From contig NZ_JACHEP010000008.1 in assembly GCF_014201465.1 (NCBI RefSeq), forward strand, positions 50,466-114,465: a stretch of 64,000 bases of DNA, in the 5' to 3' direction. This DNA comes from Anoxybacteroides tepidamans. Its GTDB lineage: Bacteria > Bacillota > Bacilli > Bacillales > Anoxybacillaceae. Within the stretch, counting starts at the first letter, position 1; each line of letters starts with the position of its first letter. The notes under the pieces are model-generated. The model was not told where the DNA came from, did no database searches, and was given only the letters and a program-made list of their open reading frames with translations. Made by a program: the position numbers and the translations under genes. Shown in pieces: positions 18,387 through 28,409 of the stretch.

Positions 18387-19184
18387 TTACAACTTTCTCT
18401 TTTTCATGATAATATTCGCCGTTTCCTCGACCGCTTTGTTGGTAACATCAATGACGTCGCAACCGATTTTTTTTATGACTTCGTCAAAATAGTCGAGTTC
18501 CTCTTTAATCCGCTCCATATTGGCATAGATCGCTTTATCGTCCAATCCGAGCGCTTTTAGGCGTTCACGGCGAATCGAATTCAATTTTTCCGGACTGATT
18601 TTTAACCCGAAACATTTATCCGGAGATACTTTAAACAGTTCTTCCGGCGGCTCGACCTCTGGTACAATCGGGACGTTTGCGACTTTGAGCCGTTTATGCG
18701 CCAAATATTGAGAAAGCGGTGTCTTTGACGTGCGCGATACGCCAATGAGCACAATATCCGCGCGCAAAATGCCGCGAGGGTCGCGGCCATCATCATATTT
18801 GACTGCGAATTCAATCGCTTCAATTTTCTTGAAATAATCTTCATCTAACACGCGGACTTGTCCAGGTTCATAGCGCGGCGTCATGTCAAACAAATCCCGC
18901 ATTTTTTCAATGAGCGGGCCGATGATGTCATACACCTCTACTCCTTCACGCTCAGCCTCTTCGATCAAAAACTGGCGCATTTGCGGTACGACAAGCGTAA
19001 AAGCAATAATCGCATTATTCATTTTCGCCAGCGCCACAACTTCTTTTAACGTCGATGTGTCCTCGACATACGGTACGCGCTTCAATTGAATGATCGAACT
19101 ATTAAATTGGCTCGCGGCCGCTTTCACAACTAGTTCAGCGGTCTCTCCTCCCGAATCAGAAACCACGTATACAACACGCTGCAT
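18387..19184 (-). CDS. ppsR: pyruvate, phosphate dikinase regulatory protein (kinase/pyrophosphorylase)
   Basis: DUF299 bifunctional regulator of 265 residues that inactivates PPDK by ADP-dependent phosphorylation and reactivates it by phosphate-dependent dephosphorylation. N-terminal [16 protein letters not shown] and P-loop-like [15 protein letters not shown] are diagnostic. B. subtilis calls this gene yqfL. It is paired with ccpN 12 bases upstream; CcpN represses gluconeogenesis and YqfL affects its activity. ATG at 19184 is preceded by AGGGGG. Confidence 0.92.
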   Translation of the reverse strand: MQRVVYVVSDSGGETAELVVKAAASQFNSSIIQLKRVPYVEDTSTLKEVVALAKMNNAIIAFTLVVPQMRQFLIEEAEREGVEVYDIIGPLIEKMRDLFDMTPRYEPGQVRVLDEDYFKKIEAIEFAVKYDDGRDPRGILRADIVLIGVSRTSKTPLSQYLAHKRLKVANVPIVPEVEPPEELFKVSPDKCFGLKISPEKLNSIRRERLKALGLDDKAIYANMERIKEELDYFDEVIKKIGCDVIDVTNKAVEETANIIMKKRKL

Positions 19185-19196
19185 TCTCAATCCCCC

Positions 19197-19832
19197 TCAA
19201 AGCAAGTCATCTTTTGCTAGCGCAACGAACGCTTTTGTGATGTTCGTCTTTGTAATTCTTCCGATCACTTCGTATCCTTTATCCGTCTTTTTCACGACCG
19301 GCATCGCATCAATTTGTTTTTCGATTAATCGCTCAGCGACGTCAATTAATAAATCATCTTTATAACAAACGGTAATATTCGGCATTCTCGTCATAATAAT
19401 ATTCACAGGAATCGATGTTAAATCTTGTTTGCCGATGCTTGCCCGCAACAAATCTTTCCGCGACAGAACGCCGACTAATAACGATTCTTCATCGACAACA
19501 AACAGCGTCCCGACATCTTCTAAAAACATGGCGACGATCGCATCATATACGCTGACGTTTTCATTGACGACCACCGGAATCGATTGATGATCGCACACTT
19601 TTAGTTTTTTCATCCGGTCAGCGAGAAGCTGAGTGCCTGTTTTCCCTGTATAAAAATAGCCGACTCTCGGTCTCGCTTCCAAATAGCCGGCCATCGTTAA
19701 AATCGCCAAATCAGGACGTAACGTTGCTCTTGTTAAGTTCAGCTTTTCAGCAATGCTTTCCCCTGTAATCGGACCATGGTCTTTGACGATTTGCAAAATT
19801 TGTTCTTGGCGTTTATTCAGTTCGATTGTCAT
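19197..19832 (-). CDS. ccpN: transcriptional repressor CcpN of gluconeogenic genes
   Basis: Protein of 211 residues. The N-terminal helix-turn-helix domain (about residues 1-60, GPITGESIAEKLNLTRATLR) is followed by two CBS domains (about 80-135 and 140-205). In B. subtilis it represses gapB and pckA on glycolytic substrates. It is directly upstream of ppsR. In B. subtilis glyS-glyQ lie upstream of this gene; here they are absent and recO follows. Confidence 0.92.
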   Translation of the reverse strand: MTIELNKRQEQILQIVKDHGPITGESIAEKLNLTRATLRPDLAILTMAGYLEARPRVGYFYTGKTGTQLLADRMKKLKVCDHQSIPVVVNENVSVYDAIVAMFLEDVGTLFVVDEESLLVGVLSRKDLLRASIGKQDLTSIPVNIIMTRMPNITVCYKDDLLIDVAERLIEKQIDAMPVVKKTDKGYEVIGRITKTNITKAFVALAKDDLL

Positions 19833-19981
19833 TCACCACCTTACACAAAGACTAAAAAGGTCATAACTTACACGAAAATATTATAACTTAATCAATAGTT
19901 TTGCAAAGATGAAATCACGAAAATTCAAAAAAAGAAAACAAATGTGAACATGGAATGTCCGCTGCTTTTGGTCACCCTTGT

Positions 19982-20737
19982 TCATTGCAAATGCTTTTTT
20001 AGTTGTTCAATTTGCGCTAAAAACCGTTTCGTCTTTAACGAAAGCCCAGAGTATTCATCATAGTAGGCGGAAATGGCGTGGTGCAATTCTTTTTTCGTTT
20101 CTTCTTTGACAGAAATTTTCCCCAGCCTTGATACATCAAAATAATAAAAGAGACGCAACAGTTTCACTGCTGCAGGAGAAAGCAGCAGGCGGTGAGGATC
20201 TTTCGATTCGCAGCGATGGCAAAGAAATCCTCCTTCTTTCACGGAAAAAGAAAATTTCCCTTCTGACAGCTTGCAAACGGCACAACGATCTAACGAAGGG
20301 TACAAACCCATAACGTTTAGCATTTTCATCTCATAAATGTATGTAAGAATTTCTAAATCGAGCCCGTCGTTCATATACTTTAATGTTTGCAAAAGTAACT
20401 CGAACAAATACGGATTTGGCCGCTGCTCTTCTGTAATTTTATCCGTTAGCTCGACAATATACGACGCATAGGCGGTTGCGAAAATATTTTCGCGAATAGC
20501 GCGCAGCGAATCGATCACTTCTCCTTGATGCAGGCTCCCTACCCCGCGGCTTTTTTGAATTAAATAATGGCCGTATGTAAACAATTGGGTGACAGAAGAA
20601 AGGCGACTGCTTGGCTTTTTTGCTCCGCGAGCCATCACAGCCACCTTTCCCCATTCCCTTGTCAATAATGTGACGATTTTATTCGTTTCTCCGTAGTCAA
20701 TCGCTCGAAGCACGATTGCCTCGCATTTTTCAAACAA
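19982..20737 (-). CDS. recO: DNA repair protein RecO
   Basis: Recombination mediator that helps load RecA with RecF/RecR. Protein of 251 residues. N-terminal OB fold ([20 protein letters not shown]), helical middle and a zinc site of two CxxC pairs (CAVC and CHRC). The TTG at 20737 is the likely start: GGTGGTGATC just before it matches the anti-Shine-Dalgarno sequence, whereas the in-frame GTG codons upstream are part of that site. Confidence 0.92.
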   Translation of the reverse strand: MFEKCEAIVLRAIDYGETNKIVTLLTREWGKVAVMARGAKKPSSRLSSVTQLFTYGHYLIQKSRGVGSLHQGEVIDSLRAIRENIFATAYASYIVELTDKITEEQRPNPYLFELLLQTLKYMNDGLDLEILTYIYEMKMLNVMGLYPSLDRCAVCKLSEGKFSFSVKEGGFLCHRCESKDPHRLLLSPAAVKLLRLFYYFDVSRLGKISVKEETKKELHHAISAYYDEYSGLSLKTKRFLAQIEQLKKHLQ

Positions 20738-20767
20738 TATGATCACCACCAAGCTGGAAAAAGCAGC

Positions 20768-20911
20768 TTACAAAATCGGCTGGTCCATCTCCGTTAGCTC
20801 TTTCTCTTGTTCATCGCCATTCGGTTGGTGCTCCCTTTCAAGCTCTTTAAAAAGGAGATACGTGTTAATATTACCCGTTTGGCTAAACAGCTTCCACGTA
20901 AACTCTAGCAT
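20768..20911 (-). CDS. yqzL: small conserved protein YqzL
   Basis: Protein of 47 residues starting MLEFTWKLFSQTGNINTY and ending TEMDQPIL, a good match to the YqzL family found between era and recO in bacilli. Ribosome site AAAGGTGTGG lies upstream of the ATG. Predicted soluble with an N-terminal amphipathic helix and acidic tail. Function unknown. Confidence 0.85.
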   Translation of the reverse strand: MLEFTWKLFSQTGNINTYLLFKELEREHQPNGDEQEKELTEMDQPIL

Positions 20912-21030
20912 CGAACCACACCTTTCCGCCTGCAGGATCTTTCCATGTTGTTTGCAAACTGCAATAACATGTTGTATGAGTTATTTATAGGTTGGCTTCC
21001 CTATAAATCATTTATGTTGCATAAAATTTG

Positions 21031-22369
<1,339 letters not shown>

Positions 22370-22447
22370 TTATTTTACAAGAAATTGAGAAAAATTTCAT
22401 CTCTATTCACAGAAATATAACAGAAAAATTAGAATTTTCTTATTTTC

Positions 22448-22807
22448 TTATCGGATGACGTATGGCCAAAAGATGATAAGGCCTACCGCTACCGCCATGA
22501 CCGCTGCCACAAAAACCGCTCCAGCGGCGATATCTTTCGCCGCTTTTGCGAGCGGATGAACGTCTTTTGTCACTAAATCGACAACGCGTTCAATCGCCGT
22601 ATTGACCATTTCTAAACTAATGACCACTCCGATCGTCAACAACAGCACAAGCCATTCTTGTATGGAAATGTGGAAAACAAAAGCGAACACCATCGCCACG
22701 GCAGCAAAGGTTAAATGAATTTTCATATGCGTTTCTTCTTTCGCAGCTGTTACAATCCCTGACCACGCGTAAAGAAAACGTTTCCATCGTTCGTTTCGCT
22801 TCTTCAT
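22448..22807 (-). CDS. dgkA: undecaprenol / diacylglycerol kinase family protein
   Basis: Small integral membrane kinase of 119 residues with three transmembrane helices and the catalytic motif LEMVNTAIERVVD. Gram-positive members of this family phosphorylate undecaprenol, feeding lipid carrier for wall synthesis. It starts three bases after the ybeY stop, so the two are probably co-translated. Confidence 0.93.
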   Translation of the reverse strand: MKKRNERWKRFLYAWSGIVTAAKEETHMKIHLTFAAVAMVFAFVFHISIQEWLVLLLTIGVVISLEMVNTAIERVVDLVTKDVHPLAKAAKDIAAGAVFVAAVMAVAVGLIIFWPYVIR

Positions 22808-22810
22808 CGT

Positions 22811-23281
22811 TTACCGCTTTAACCCATATTTTTCAAGAATTTGTTCTTGTTTCGAAAACATTTCTTTCTCTTCTTCTTCCGTTTCATGGTCATACCCTAA
22901 TAAATGTAAAAATCCGTGCACAGCCAAAAAGCCAAGCTCGCGCATAAACGAATGACCGTACTCTTCCGCTTGTTCTTTTGCTTTCGGAACAGAAATGACA
23001 ATATCCCCCAATACAAGCGGCATATTTACTCCAATAATTTCTACTTCTCCTTCTCCCAGCTCTTCTAGCGCAAACGAGATGACATCTGTCGGCTGGTCCT
23101 TTCCGCGATAGTCACGATTAATAAGGCGAATTTGCTCGTTATCGACAAACGATATGCTTACTTCTGCGCCATCAGGAACTTGCTCGATTTCCGCGGCATA
23201 GTTCAATAAATTTTCGAGCAATGCTATTTGCTTTTCTGTTATTTCACCTGTTTCATCGATCCAATCAATATGCAGTACCAT
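22811..23281 (-). CDS. ybeY: endoribonuclease YbeY (16S rRNA maturation)
   Basis: Single-strand endoribonuclease needed for 16S rRNA 3'-end processing and ribosome quality control, 156 residues. Zinc motif HGFLHLLGYDH is complete. B. subtilis name yqfG. In B. subtilis pgpH (yqfF) lies between phoH and this gene; here only 69 bases with a terminator separate them. Confidence 0.95.
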   Translation of the reverse strand: MVLHIDWIDETGEITEKQIALLENLLNYAAEIEQVPDGAEVSISFVDNEQIRLINRDYRGKDQPTDVISFALEELGEGEVEIIGVNMPLVLGDIVISVPKAKEQAEEYGHSFMRELGFLAVHGFLHLLGYDHETEEEEKEMFSKQEQILEKYGLKR

Positions 23282-23310
23282 TTATGCTTCACCTTTTCTT
23301 TTGTTATGGA

Positions 23311-23339
23311 CAAAAATAGACCCATGTACAAGATGGGCC
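23311..23339 (-). terminator. intrinsic terminator downstream of phoH
   Basis: On the minus strand GGCCCAT / ATGGGTC with a 7-nt loop followed by TATTTTTG. It ends the yqfC-yqfD-phoH unit before ybeY. Confidence 0.75.
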
Positions 23340-23350
23340 TTATATTTCTA

Positions 23351-24313
23351 TTATATACCAGCTTGATCATATGCTTCAATAATTTTCCCGACAAGCGGAT
23401 GGCGGACGACATCGGACTGTTCGAGAAACACAAATGAAATGCCACTGACAAGCGCTAAAATGTCTTTCGCTACCGCTAGTCCAGATGGAACACCTTTTGG
23501 CAAATCGACTTGCGAAATATCTCCAGTAATAACCATTTTCGAGCCGAAGCCAAGCCGTGTTAAAAACATTTTCATTTGTGAAGGTGTCGTATTTTGTGCC
23601 TCATCCAAAATGACGAACGCGTCTTCCAGCGTGCGGCCACGCATATAAGCAAGCGGAGCAATTTCGATCGTTCCGCGCTCAATGAGGCGCTGCGTATGAT
23701 CGGCTCCTAATATATCGTGAAGTGCGTCATAAAGCGGTCGTAAATACGGATCAACTTTTTCTTTTAAATCCCCCGGTAAAAAACCTAAATTCTCACCGGC
23801 TTCCACCGCTGGACGCGTTAAAATGATGCGCTTTACATGACCGTTTTTCAGCGCCTGAACCGCCATGACAACCGCCAAATACGTCTTTCCTGTCCCAGCC
23901 GGACCGATGCCGAACACAAGATCGTGCTTTTTAATGGCAGTGACATATTGGCGCTGTCCGAGCGTTTTGACGCGAATCGGTTTTCCTTTCGTGTTTTTTG
24001 TAATTTCTTCTTCGTATAGTTCGGTTAAATATTCGAGCGTTCCGTTTTTCGCCATTTGAATCGCATACATAACATCCCGCTCGCTAATCACAATGCCTTT
24101 ACGAATAACAATTAATAAATGACGCAATACGTCGTCAACGATCTGAACGTTTTCATGGCTTCCGGAGACGTTGACGACCCCTCCGCGCGTTACAATCGAA
24201 ACAGACAATTCCTGCTCGATCCGCTTTAAATGAGCATCATGAATGCCAAAAAGTGCAATCGCTTCATTTGCATTTTCTACTTGTTGGCTGATCGTTACAA
24301 ACTCTTCTGACAT
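23351..24313 (-). CDS. phoH: PhoH-family ATPase
   Basis: Protein of 320 residues. The N-terminal KH-like segment (about 1-100) is followed by a PhoH P-loop domain with GIGPAGTGKTYLAV (Walker A) and DAFVILDEAQNTTP (Walker B). Family members are ATPases linked to RNA metabolism, usually next to ybeY as here. Starts three bases after yqfD. Confidence 0.93.
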   Translation of the reverse strand: MSEEFVTISQQVENANEAIALFGIHDAHLKRIEQELSVSIVTRGGVVNVSGSHENVQIVDDVLRHLLIVIRKGIVISERDVMYAIQMAKNGTLEYLTELYEEEITKNTKGKPIRVKTLGQRQYVTAIKKHDLVFGIGPAGTGKTYLAVVMAVQALKNGHVKRIILTRPAVEAGENLGFLPGDLKEKVDPYLRPLYDALHDILGADHTQRLIERGTIEIAPLAYMRGRTLEDAFVILDEAQNTTPSQMKMFLTRLGFGSKMVITGDISQVDLPKGVPSGLAVAKDILALVSGISFVFLEQSDVVRHPLVGKIIEAYDQAGI

Positions 24314-24316
24314 CCC

Positions 24317-25504
24317 TCAGTCTCCTTGAACAATAGGTTGTGGTATCGCAATATTTTCAACGACTTCGTAATAAATTTCTACTCTTACTTTACCATTCTC
24401 TTTCGCTGCATGCAAAACCTTTTCGCCTTTAATGGAGGCATCCTCTTCAAGCTTTGCCTCTAGCTCCTCTTTTCCGATTTCTTTCGCTTTTTGAAATGCC
24501 TCGTTCCATGAATAGCTCCGCTTCACTTCTTCTGTTTCCCGATAAATAACCCGTTCATAAAAAAGCGGCAACTCCCACTTCCAAAAGCGCAATGCTTGTT
24601 TTCGCCGCTCGGTTTCATAGTGCGCAAACGGCACTTTTTGAAAACCCCAGACAGGGATAGAAAGCGATTTTATTTTGATATAATGCTTCTCCATATATTT
24701 TCCGGTCAATACATAAAAGATAGCGTCAAGCGGCAAGATAACGGTAGACTTGTACCATGTTTCGCCAAAAATTTTCCCTCTTGCAGGTACAAATTTCGTT
24801 TGCCCTTCTTTCCCAATAATACCGGACACTAAAATTTGTCCTTTTGTCACATGGTCATGAACGGAAACGAGCGGTTGTCCTTCTTCGACAAACATGTCTG
24901 TAATGACCGCTTTCTTTTTCGCGACTAAATGACGGACGTTGACTGCTTCCGACTCCTTCGGTTGCTTTTTTTCAACCACTTGAAAATAAAATGCCGTTCC
25001 TTTTAATTCAACACCGACCCATGTAATCGTTTCAATGCGATCCGTCAGCTTTTTTTGAATCGTTTCAGGAGGATCAAGAAGAAATTGAAACGCCCCTTTT
25101 TCAACTCCCATTTGTTTTAATTCTTTTAAAATGCGGTATTCTGTTTCCGGTTTGGCCCCTTGAATGCGAACGTTCCACACCATGTTAGAAAGCAAAAAGA
25201 CAACAGTTAAAAATAAACAAATGCCGATAAAAAATCCGCTATTTGCCACCGTCTTTCTCACTAAAAAAGGCAGTCCGCTTTTTCCGATAAAAAAAATTTT
25301 GCATCCGCTTTTTCGAACAACAACGCGCATGCGGGAGACATCTTTCAAAAGAATGAAAAAAGTCGCGACATCTTCGCCATGTTTTTTCACGTTCCAAACG
25401 AAAATGCCATTTCGTAGACACGCATTAATAAATCGCTCCACTCCTCTTCCTTGTACTTTGACTTTGACACTTCCTGATAAAAAATTGAGCCACTTGTTCT
25501 TCAT
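24317..25504 (-). CDS. yqfD: sporulation protein YqfD
   Basis: Protein of 395 residues. Cytosolic N-terminal part, one clear transmembrane segment (around SGFFIGICLFLTVVFLLSNMV), then a large extracytoplasmic domain and coiled-coil-rich C-terminus. Paired with yqfC, as in all spore-forming bacilli. The YqfC/YqfD pair is controlled by sigma-E in B. subtilis and belongs to the conserved sporulation set; the molecular role is unknown. Confidence 0.88.
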   Translation of the reverse strand: MKNKWLNFLSGSVKVKVQGRGVERFINACLRNGIFVWNVKKHGEDVATFFILLKDVSRMRVVVRKSGCKIFFIGKSGLPFLVRKTVANSGFFIGICLFLTVVFLLSNMVWNVRIQGAKPETEYRILKELKQMGVEKGAFQFLLDPPETIQKKLTDRIETITWVGVELKGTAFYFQVVEKKQPKESEAVNVRHLVAKKKAVITDMFVEEGQPLVSVHDHVTKGQILVSGIIGKEGQTKFVPARGKIFGETWYKSTVILPLDAIFYVLTGKYMEKHYIKIKSLSIPVWGFQKVPFAHYETERRKQALRFWKWELPLFYERVIYRETEEVKRSYSWNEAFQKAKEIGKEELEAKLEEDASIKGEKVLHAAKENGKVRVEIYYEVVENIAIPQPIVQGD

Positions 25505-25516
25505 TATCTTCCCCCC

Positions 25517-25804
25517 TCAATCATTATCCAAATAAATGACTTGATGAATTTTCCCTTCCAACAAAATTTCTTCTGGCAAAATCGTTTTAATGACAAATTG
25601 CTCGCCGCGAACGAGCAGCTGGCCTTGCTTTAATAGCAAGCGCAGTTCTTTATCGCTAAACGTCAACAACCCGCGGTGGTTTTCAATATAAATATGTATA
25701 TGTCCAATCATTGTAATTCGAGGAAGGTCCATCACAATATCAGCCGGCAGTTCCAATTGATTCATCAACCAGCTTCTTACTTGCTGTCGCCATTTTTTCA
25801 CCAT
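25517..25804 (-). CDS. yqfC: sporulation protein YqfC
   Basis: Protein of 95 residues, near the B. subtilis length of 93, with a YabP/YqfC-type fold (LPRITMIGHIHIYIENHRG, then LLLKQGQLLVRG). The ATG at 25804 was chosen because AAAGGGGGTTC precedes it; the frame stays open further up without a ribosome site. Encoded just upstream of yqfD. Here its upstream neighbour is yqeY, without the nfeD-floA-yqfB block of B. subtilis. Confidence 0.87.
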   Translation of the reverse strand: MVKKWRQQVRSWLMNQLELPADIVMDLPRITMIGHIHIYIENHRGLLTFSDKELRLLLKQGQLLVRGEQFVIKTILPEEILLEGKIHQVIYLDND

Positions 25805-25869
25805 AAACAATGAACCCCCTTTCATCTCATACATATGAGAAAAAAAAGGGGGATAGCACTTTGGCACAA

Positions 25870-25906
25870 AAAAAGACCGCTTCGCTTTACGCGAAACGGT
25901 CTTTTT
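25870..25906 (-). terminator. intrinsic terminator of rpsU-yqeY
   Basis: AAAAAGACCG / CGGTCTTTTT, 10-bp stem with a long loop that itself can pair (TTCGC / GCGAA). Overlaps the yqeY stop and is followed by a T-run on the minus strand. Confidence 0.85.
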
Positions 25907-26348
25907 ATGCTAAATATTGCTGCACAAGTTTGTTGACGAGAGAGCCATCCGCTTTGCCTTTTACTTTTGGCATGATTGCTCCCATTACTTTGCCCATATC
26001 GGCTTTCGAAGAAGCACCGACTTCCGCAATCGTTTGTTTCACGATTTCTGCTAGCTCTTCTTCACTTAGCTGCTTTGGCATATATAGTTGAAGTATGTGA
26101 ATTTCTTCTTTTGTTTTGTCGACAAGGTCTGAACGACCAGCGTTTTCGAATTCTTGGAGGGAGTCTTTACGCTGTTTTAATTCGCGAGAAAGTACGGTTA
26201 GCTCTTCGTCTTCAGATAATGGTTTGCCAAGTTTAATCGCTTCGTTTTGCAACGCCGCTTTAACCATTCGAATGACGGAGAGTTTTTCCTTTTCTTTGTT
26301 TTTCATCGCTTGCTTCATATCATCGTTTAAACGTTCAAGAAGACCCAT
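25905..26348 (-). CDS. yqeY: GatB/YqeY-domain protein
   Basis: Protein of 147 residues, almost entirely helical, matching the C-terminal tail domain of GatB ([20 protein letters not shown] and [20 protein letters not shown]). Thought to assist a tRNA-related amidotransferase reaction, though stand-alone YqeY has no proven activity. Cotranscribed with rpsU, 14 bases downstream. Confidence 0.92.
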   Translation of the reverse strand: MGLLERLNDDMKQAMKNKEKEKLSVIRMVKAALQNEAIKLGKPLSEDEELTVLSRELKQRKDSLQEFENAGRSDLVDKTKEEIHILQLYMPKQLSEEELAEIVKQTIAEVGASSKADMGKVMGAIMPKVKGKADGSLVNKLVQQYLA

Positions 26349-26362
26349 AAATACACCCTCTT

Positions 26363-26536
26363 TTAATGCTTGCGCTTTCTAGCCGCTTCAGACTTTTTCT
26401 TGCGTCTTACGCTTGGCTTTTCATAGAATTCACGCTTTCTAGCTTCTTGCAACGTACCTGTTTTTGAAACAGCACGTTTGAAGCGACGAAGAGCATCTTC
26501 AAGCGATTCGTTTTTGCGAACGATTGTTTTTGACAT
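26363..26536 (-). CDS. rpsU: 30S ribosomal protein S21
   Basis: Basic protein of 57 residues, [19 protein letters not shown] to a lysine/arginine-rich end, the normal S21 form. The ATG at 26536 follows GGAGGGAGGG. First gene of the rpsU-yqeY unit with a strong promoter upstream. Confidence 0.97.
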   Translation of the reverse strand: MSKTIVRKNESLEDALRRFKRAVSKTGTLQEARKREFYEKPSVRRKKKSEAARKRKH

Positions 26537-26597
26537 CCTACTTCCCTCCCTCCGAACAACAACACTTGCATTTGTGTGACTAAACATGTACTTGTCA

Positions 26598-26626
26598 ATT
26601 ATAATACATCCCCTATGAGAGGTCAA
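26598..26626 (-). promoter_or_regulatory. sigma-A promoter of rpsU
   Basis: On the minus strand TTGACC and TATAAT with a 17-base spacer, about 60 bases before the rpsU ATG. Near-consensus, as expected for a ribosomal protein gene. Confidence 0.8.
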
Positions 26627-26689
26627 CTAAAAAAGCTGTCATCGGTTCCCTTTCTTGTCCATATAATGATGGAGAAAGAGGTGACAGTG

Positions 26690-27628
26690 ATGGGACGCTT
26701 ATTCGTTTTGTTTATGGTTCATATCGGCATGTTTCTGCTTGGTATGTTCATGATGAAATCAGGTCTTTATGTACTTTCCGGCCATCGGTTAAAACGATGG
26801 GTGCTGCACTTCACGAAAACGCCTGTTCAAAGCTTTTTGACTGGAGCGATCGCAACCGCGCTATTGCAAAGCAGTTCGGCGATAATGGTGCTCACCGTCG
26901 GATTGGTTGCAACCGGCTATTTAACGTTCCAGCAATCGATCGGGATTATTTTAGGCAGCAACATCGGTTCGACGATTACAACCGAGCTCATTACGCTTGA
27001 TTTAGGAACAAGCATCATCCCAATGCTATTAGCCGGAGCGCTGCTCGTCTTTTTCGTTCGCCACCGCATCGGATCCGGCATCGGAATGACGCTCGTTGGA
27101 CTTGCTTGTTTGTTTTTTGCAATGGAAGGATTCAGCGAGCTTGCCAAACCGCTTTCTTCCGAGCCACTTATCCATGAATGGCTGCAACAAACAAACCGTT
27201 CGTACGCATTCGGCGTTCTCGTCGGAACGGTGTTAACAGCGCTTATCCAATCGAGTGCAGCCACGATTGGCATCGCGATGGGATTCCTTGATGAGCGACT
27301 GCTCACGTTGCCAGCTGGCATCGCCATCCTGCTCGGCGCCAATATCGGGACGTGCGTCACCGCGCTTTTGGCGAGCATCGGTGCGGGTACAGAGGCGAAA
27401 CTGACAGCTTATACTCATTTATGGCTGAATATTGCCGGCGTAGGGATTTTTTATTTTTTGATTCATCCGTTCGCTGATGTTGTCAGCATGTTCGCTTCTA
27501 AATCTGATGTTCAGCTAGCCCATGCAAGCGTCTTATTTAACGTGATTTGTTCGATTGCCGCTTTGCCGTTTACCCGCTGGATTGAATGGTGGATTTACCT
27601 TGTACACGGAATTAATAATCGGTCGTAG
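26690..27628 (+). CDS. yqeW: Na/Pi-cotransporter family protein YqeW
   Basis: Membrane protein of 312 residues with the duplicated Na/Pi cotransporter core: [17 protein letters not shown] with [11 protein letters not shown] in the first half, and [14 protein letters not shown] with [11 protein letters not shown] in the second. Probably a sodium-coupled phosphate or anion transporter. The ATG at 26690 follows AAAGAGGTGACAG. Divergent from rpsU; its 3' end overlaps convergent deoC by 17 bases. Confidence 0.9.
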   Translation: MGRLFVLFMVHIGMFLLGMFMMKSGLYVLSGHRLKRWVLHFTKTPVQSFLTGAIATALLQSSSAIMVLTVGLVATGYLTFQQSIGIILGSNIGSTITTELITLDLGTSIIPMLLAGALLVFFVRHRIGSGIGMTLVGLACLFFAMEGFSELAKPLSSEPLIHEWLQQTNRSYAFGVLVGTVLTALIQSSAATIGIAMGFLDERLLTLPAGIAILLGANIGTCVTALLASIGAGTEAKLTAYTHLWLNIAGVGIFYFLIHPFADVVSMFASKSDVQLAHASVLFNVICSIAALPFTRWIEWWIYLVHGINNRS

Positions 27629-28283
27629 CCGTTTTTCCTTGTACGATCGCCACTCCAGAGCTTGTGCCGATGCGCGTCGCCCCTGCTTCGATCATCGCTT
27701 CTGCCCCTTGAAGATCGCGAACACCGCCGGACGCTTTGACACCGATATCTCGGCCAACGGTTTGCCGCATTAACGCGACGTCTTCAACCGTTGCACCGCC
27801 TGTTGAAAACCCAGTGGACGTTTTCACATAATCGGCACCTGCTCGCACCGCTAAGCGGCAAGCGCGCACTTTTTCTTCTTCTGTCAGCAAGCACGTTTCG
27901 ATAATGACTTTAACGAGCGCTTTTCCTTGCGCTGCTTCGACTACAGCAAGAATGTCGCGCTCGACTAGTTCGTCGTTGCCGTCTTTTAATGCACCGATAT
28001 TGATAACCATGTCGACTTCGGTTGCCCCTTTTTCAATCGCATCTTTCGTTTCAAACGCTTTCGTTTCCGGCGTATTTGCCCCGAGCGGAAAGCCGATTAC
28101 TGTGCATACTTTCACCTCTGTTCCTTTTAACAACTCGGCTGCCGTCGCCACCCATGTCGGGTTGACACAAACAGACGCAAATCCGTACTGTTTCGCTTCT
28201 TCGCATAGTTGAACGATTTGCGCTTTTGTTGTATTCGCTTTCAATAGCGTATGGTCAATCATTTTTGCGATATCGTTTGCCAT
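27612..28283 (-). CDS. deoC: deoxyribose-phosphate aldolase
   Basis: Class I aldolase splitting 2-deoxyribose 5-phosphate into glyceraldehyde 3-phosphate and acetaldehyde in deoxynucleoside catabolism. Protein of 223 residues. The Schiff-base lysine is in [16 protein letters not shown]; the N-terminal MIDHTLLKA and the general acid-base region [10 protein letters not shown] are present. The 3' end overlaps convergent yqeW. Confidence 0.96.
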   Translation of the reverse strand: MANDIAKMIDHTLLKANTTKAQIVQLCEEAKQYGFASVCVNPTWVATAAELLKGTEVKVCTVIGFPLGANTPETKAFETKDAIEKGATEVDMVINIGALKDGNDELVERDILAVVEAAQGKALVKVIIETCLLTEEEKVRACRLAVRAGADYVKTSTGFSTGGATVEDVALMRQTVGRDIGVKASGGVRDLQGAEAMIEAGATRIGTSSGVAIVQGKTATTDY

Positions 28284-28388
28284 AATCGATCTCCTTTCTG
28301 AGTTTATAAAGAGGTCTGACCTCTATCATCATACCACTTTTCATTTTCAAAAACTAGTTTCCCCGAAAAATTTCTCCGCAAACAAAAA

Positions 28389-28409
28389 ACCCAGCCAAAC
28401 GCTGGGTTA
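28389..28409 (-). terminator. intrinsic terminator of the heat-shock / prmA / mtaB operon
   Basis: On the minus strand AACCCAGC / GCTGGGTT-type stem with a 4-5 nt loop followed by TTTTTTG, overlapping the mtaB stop codon. Confidence 0.85.

Noticed and set aside
20983..21008. Hairpin ATTTATAGG/CCTATAAAT between era and yqzL
   Set aside because: Short AT-rich stem in an operon with no clear T-run; could be chance.
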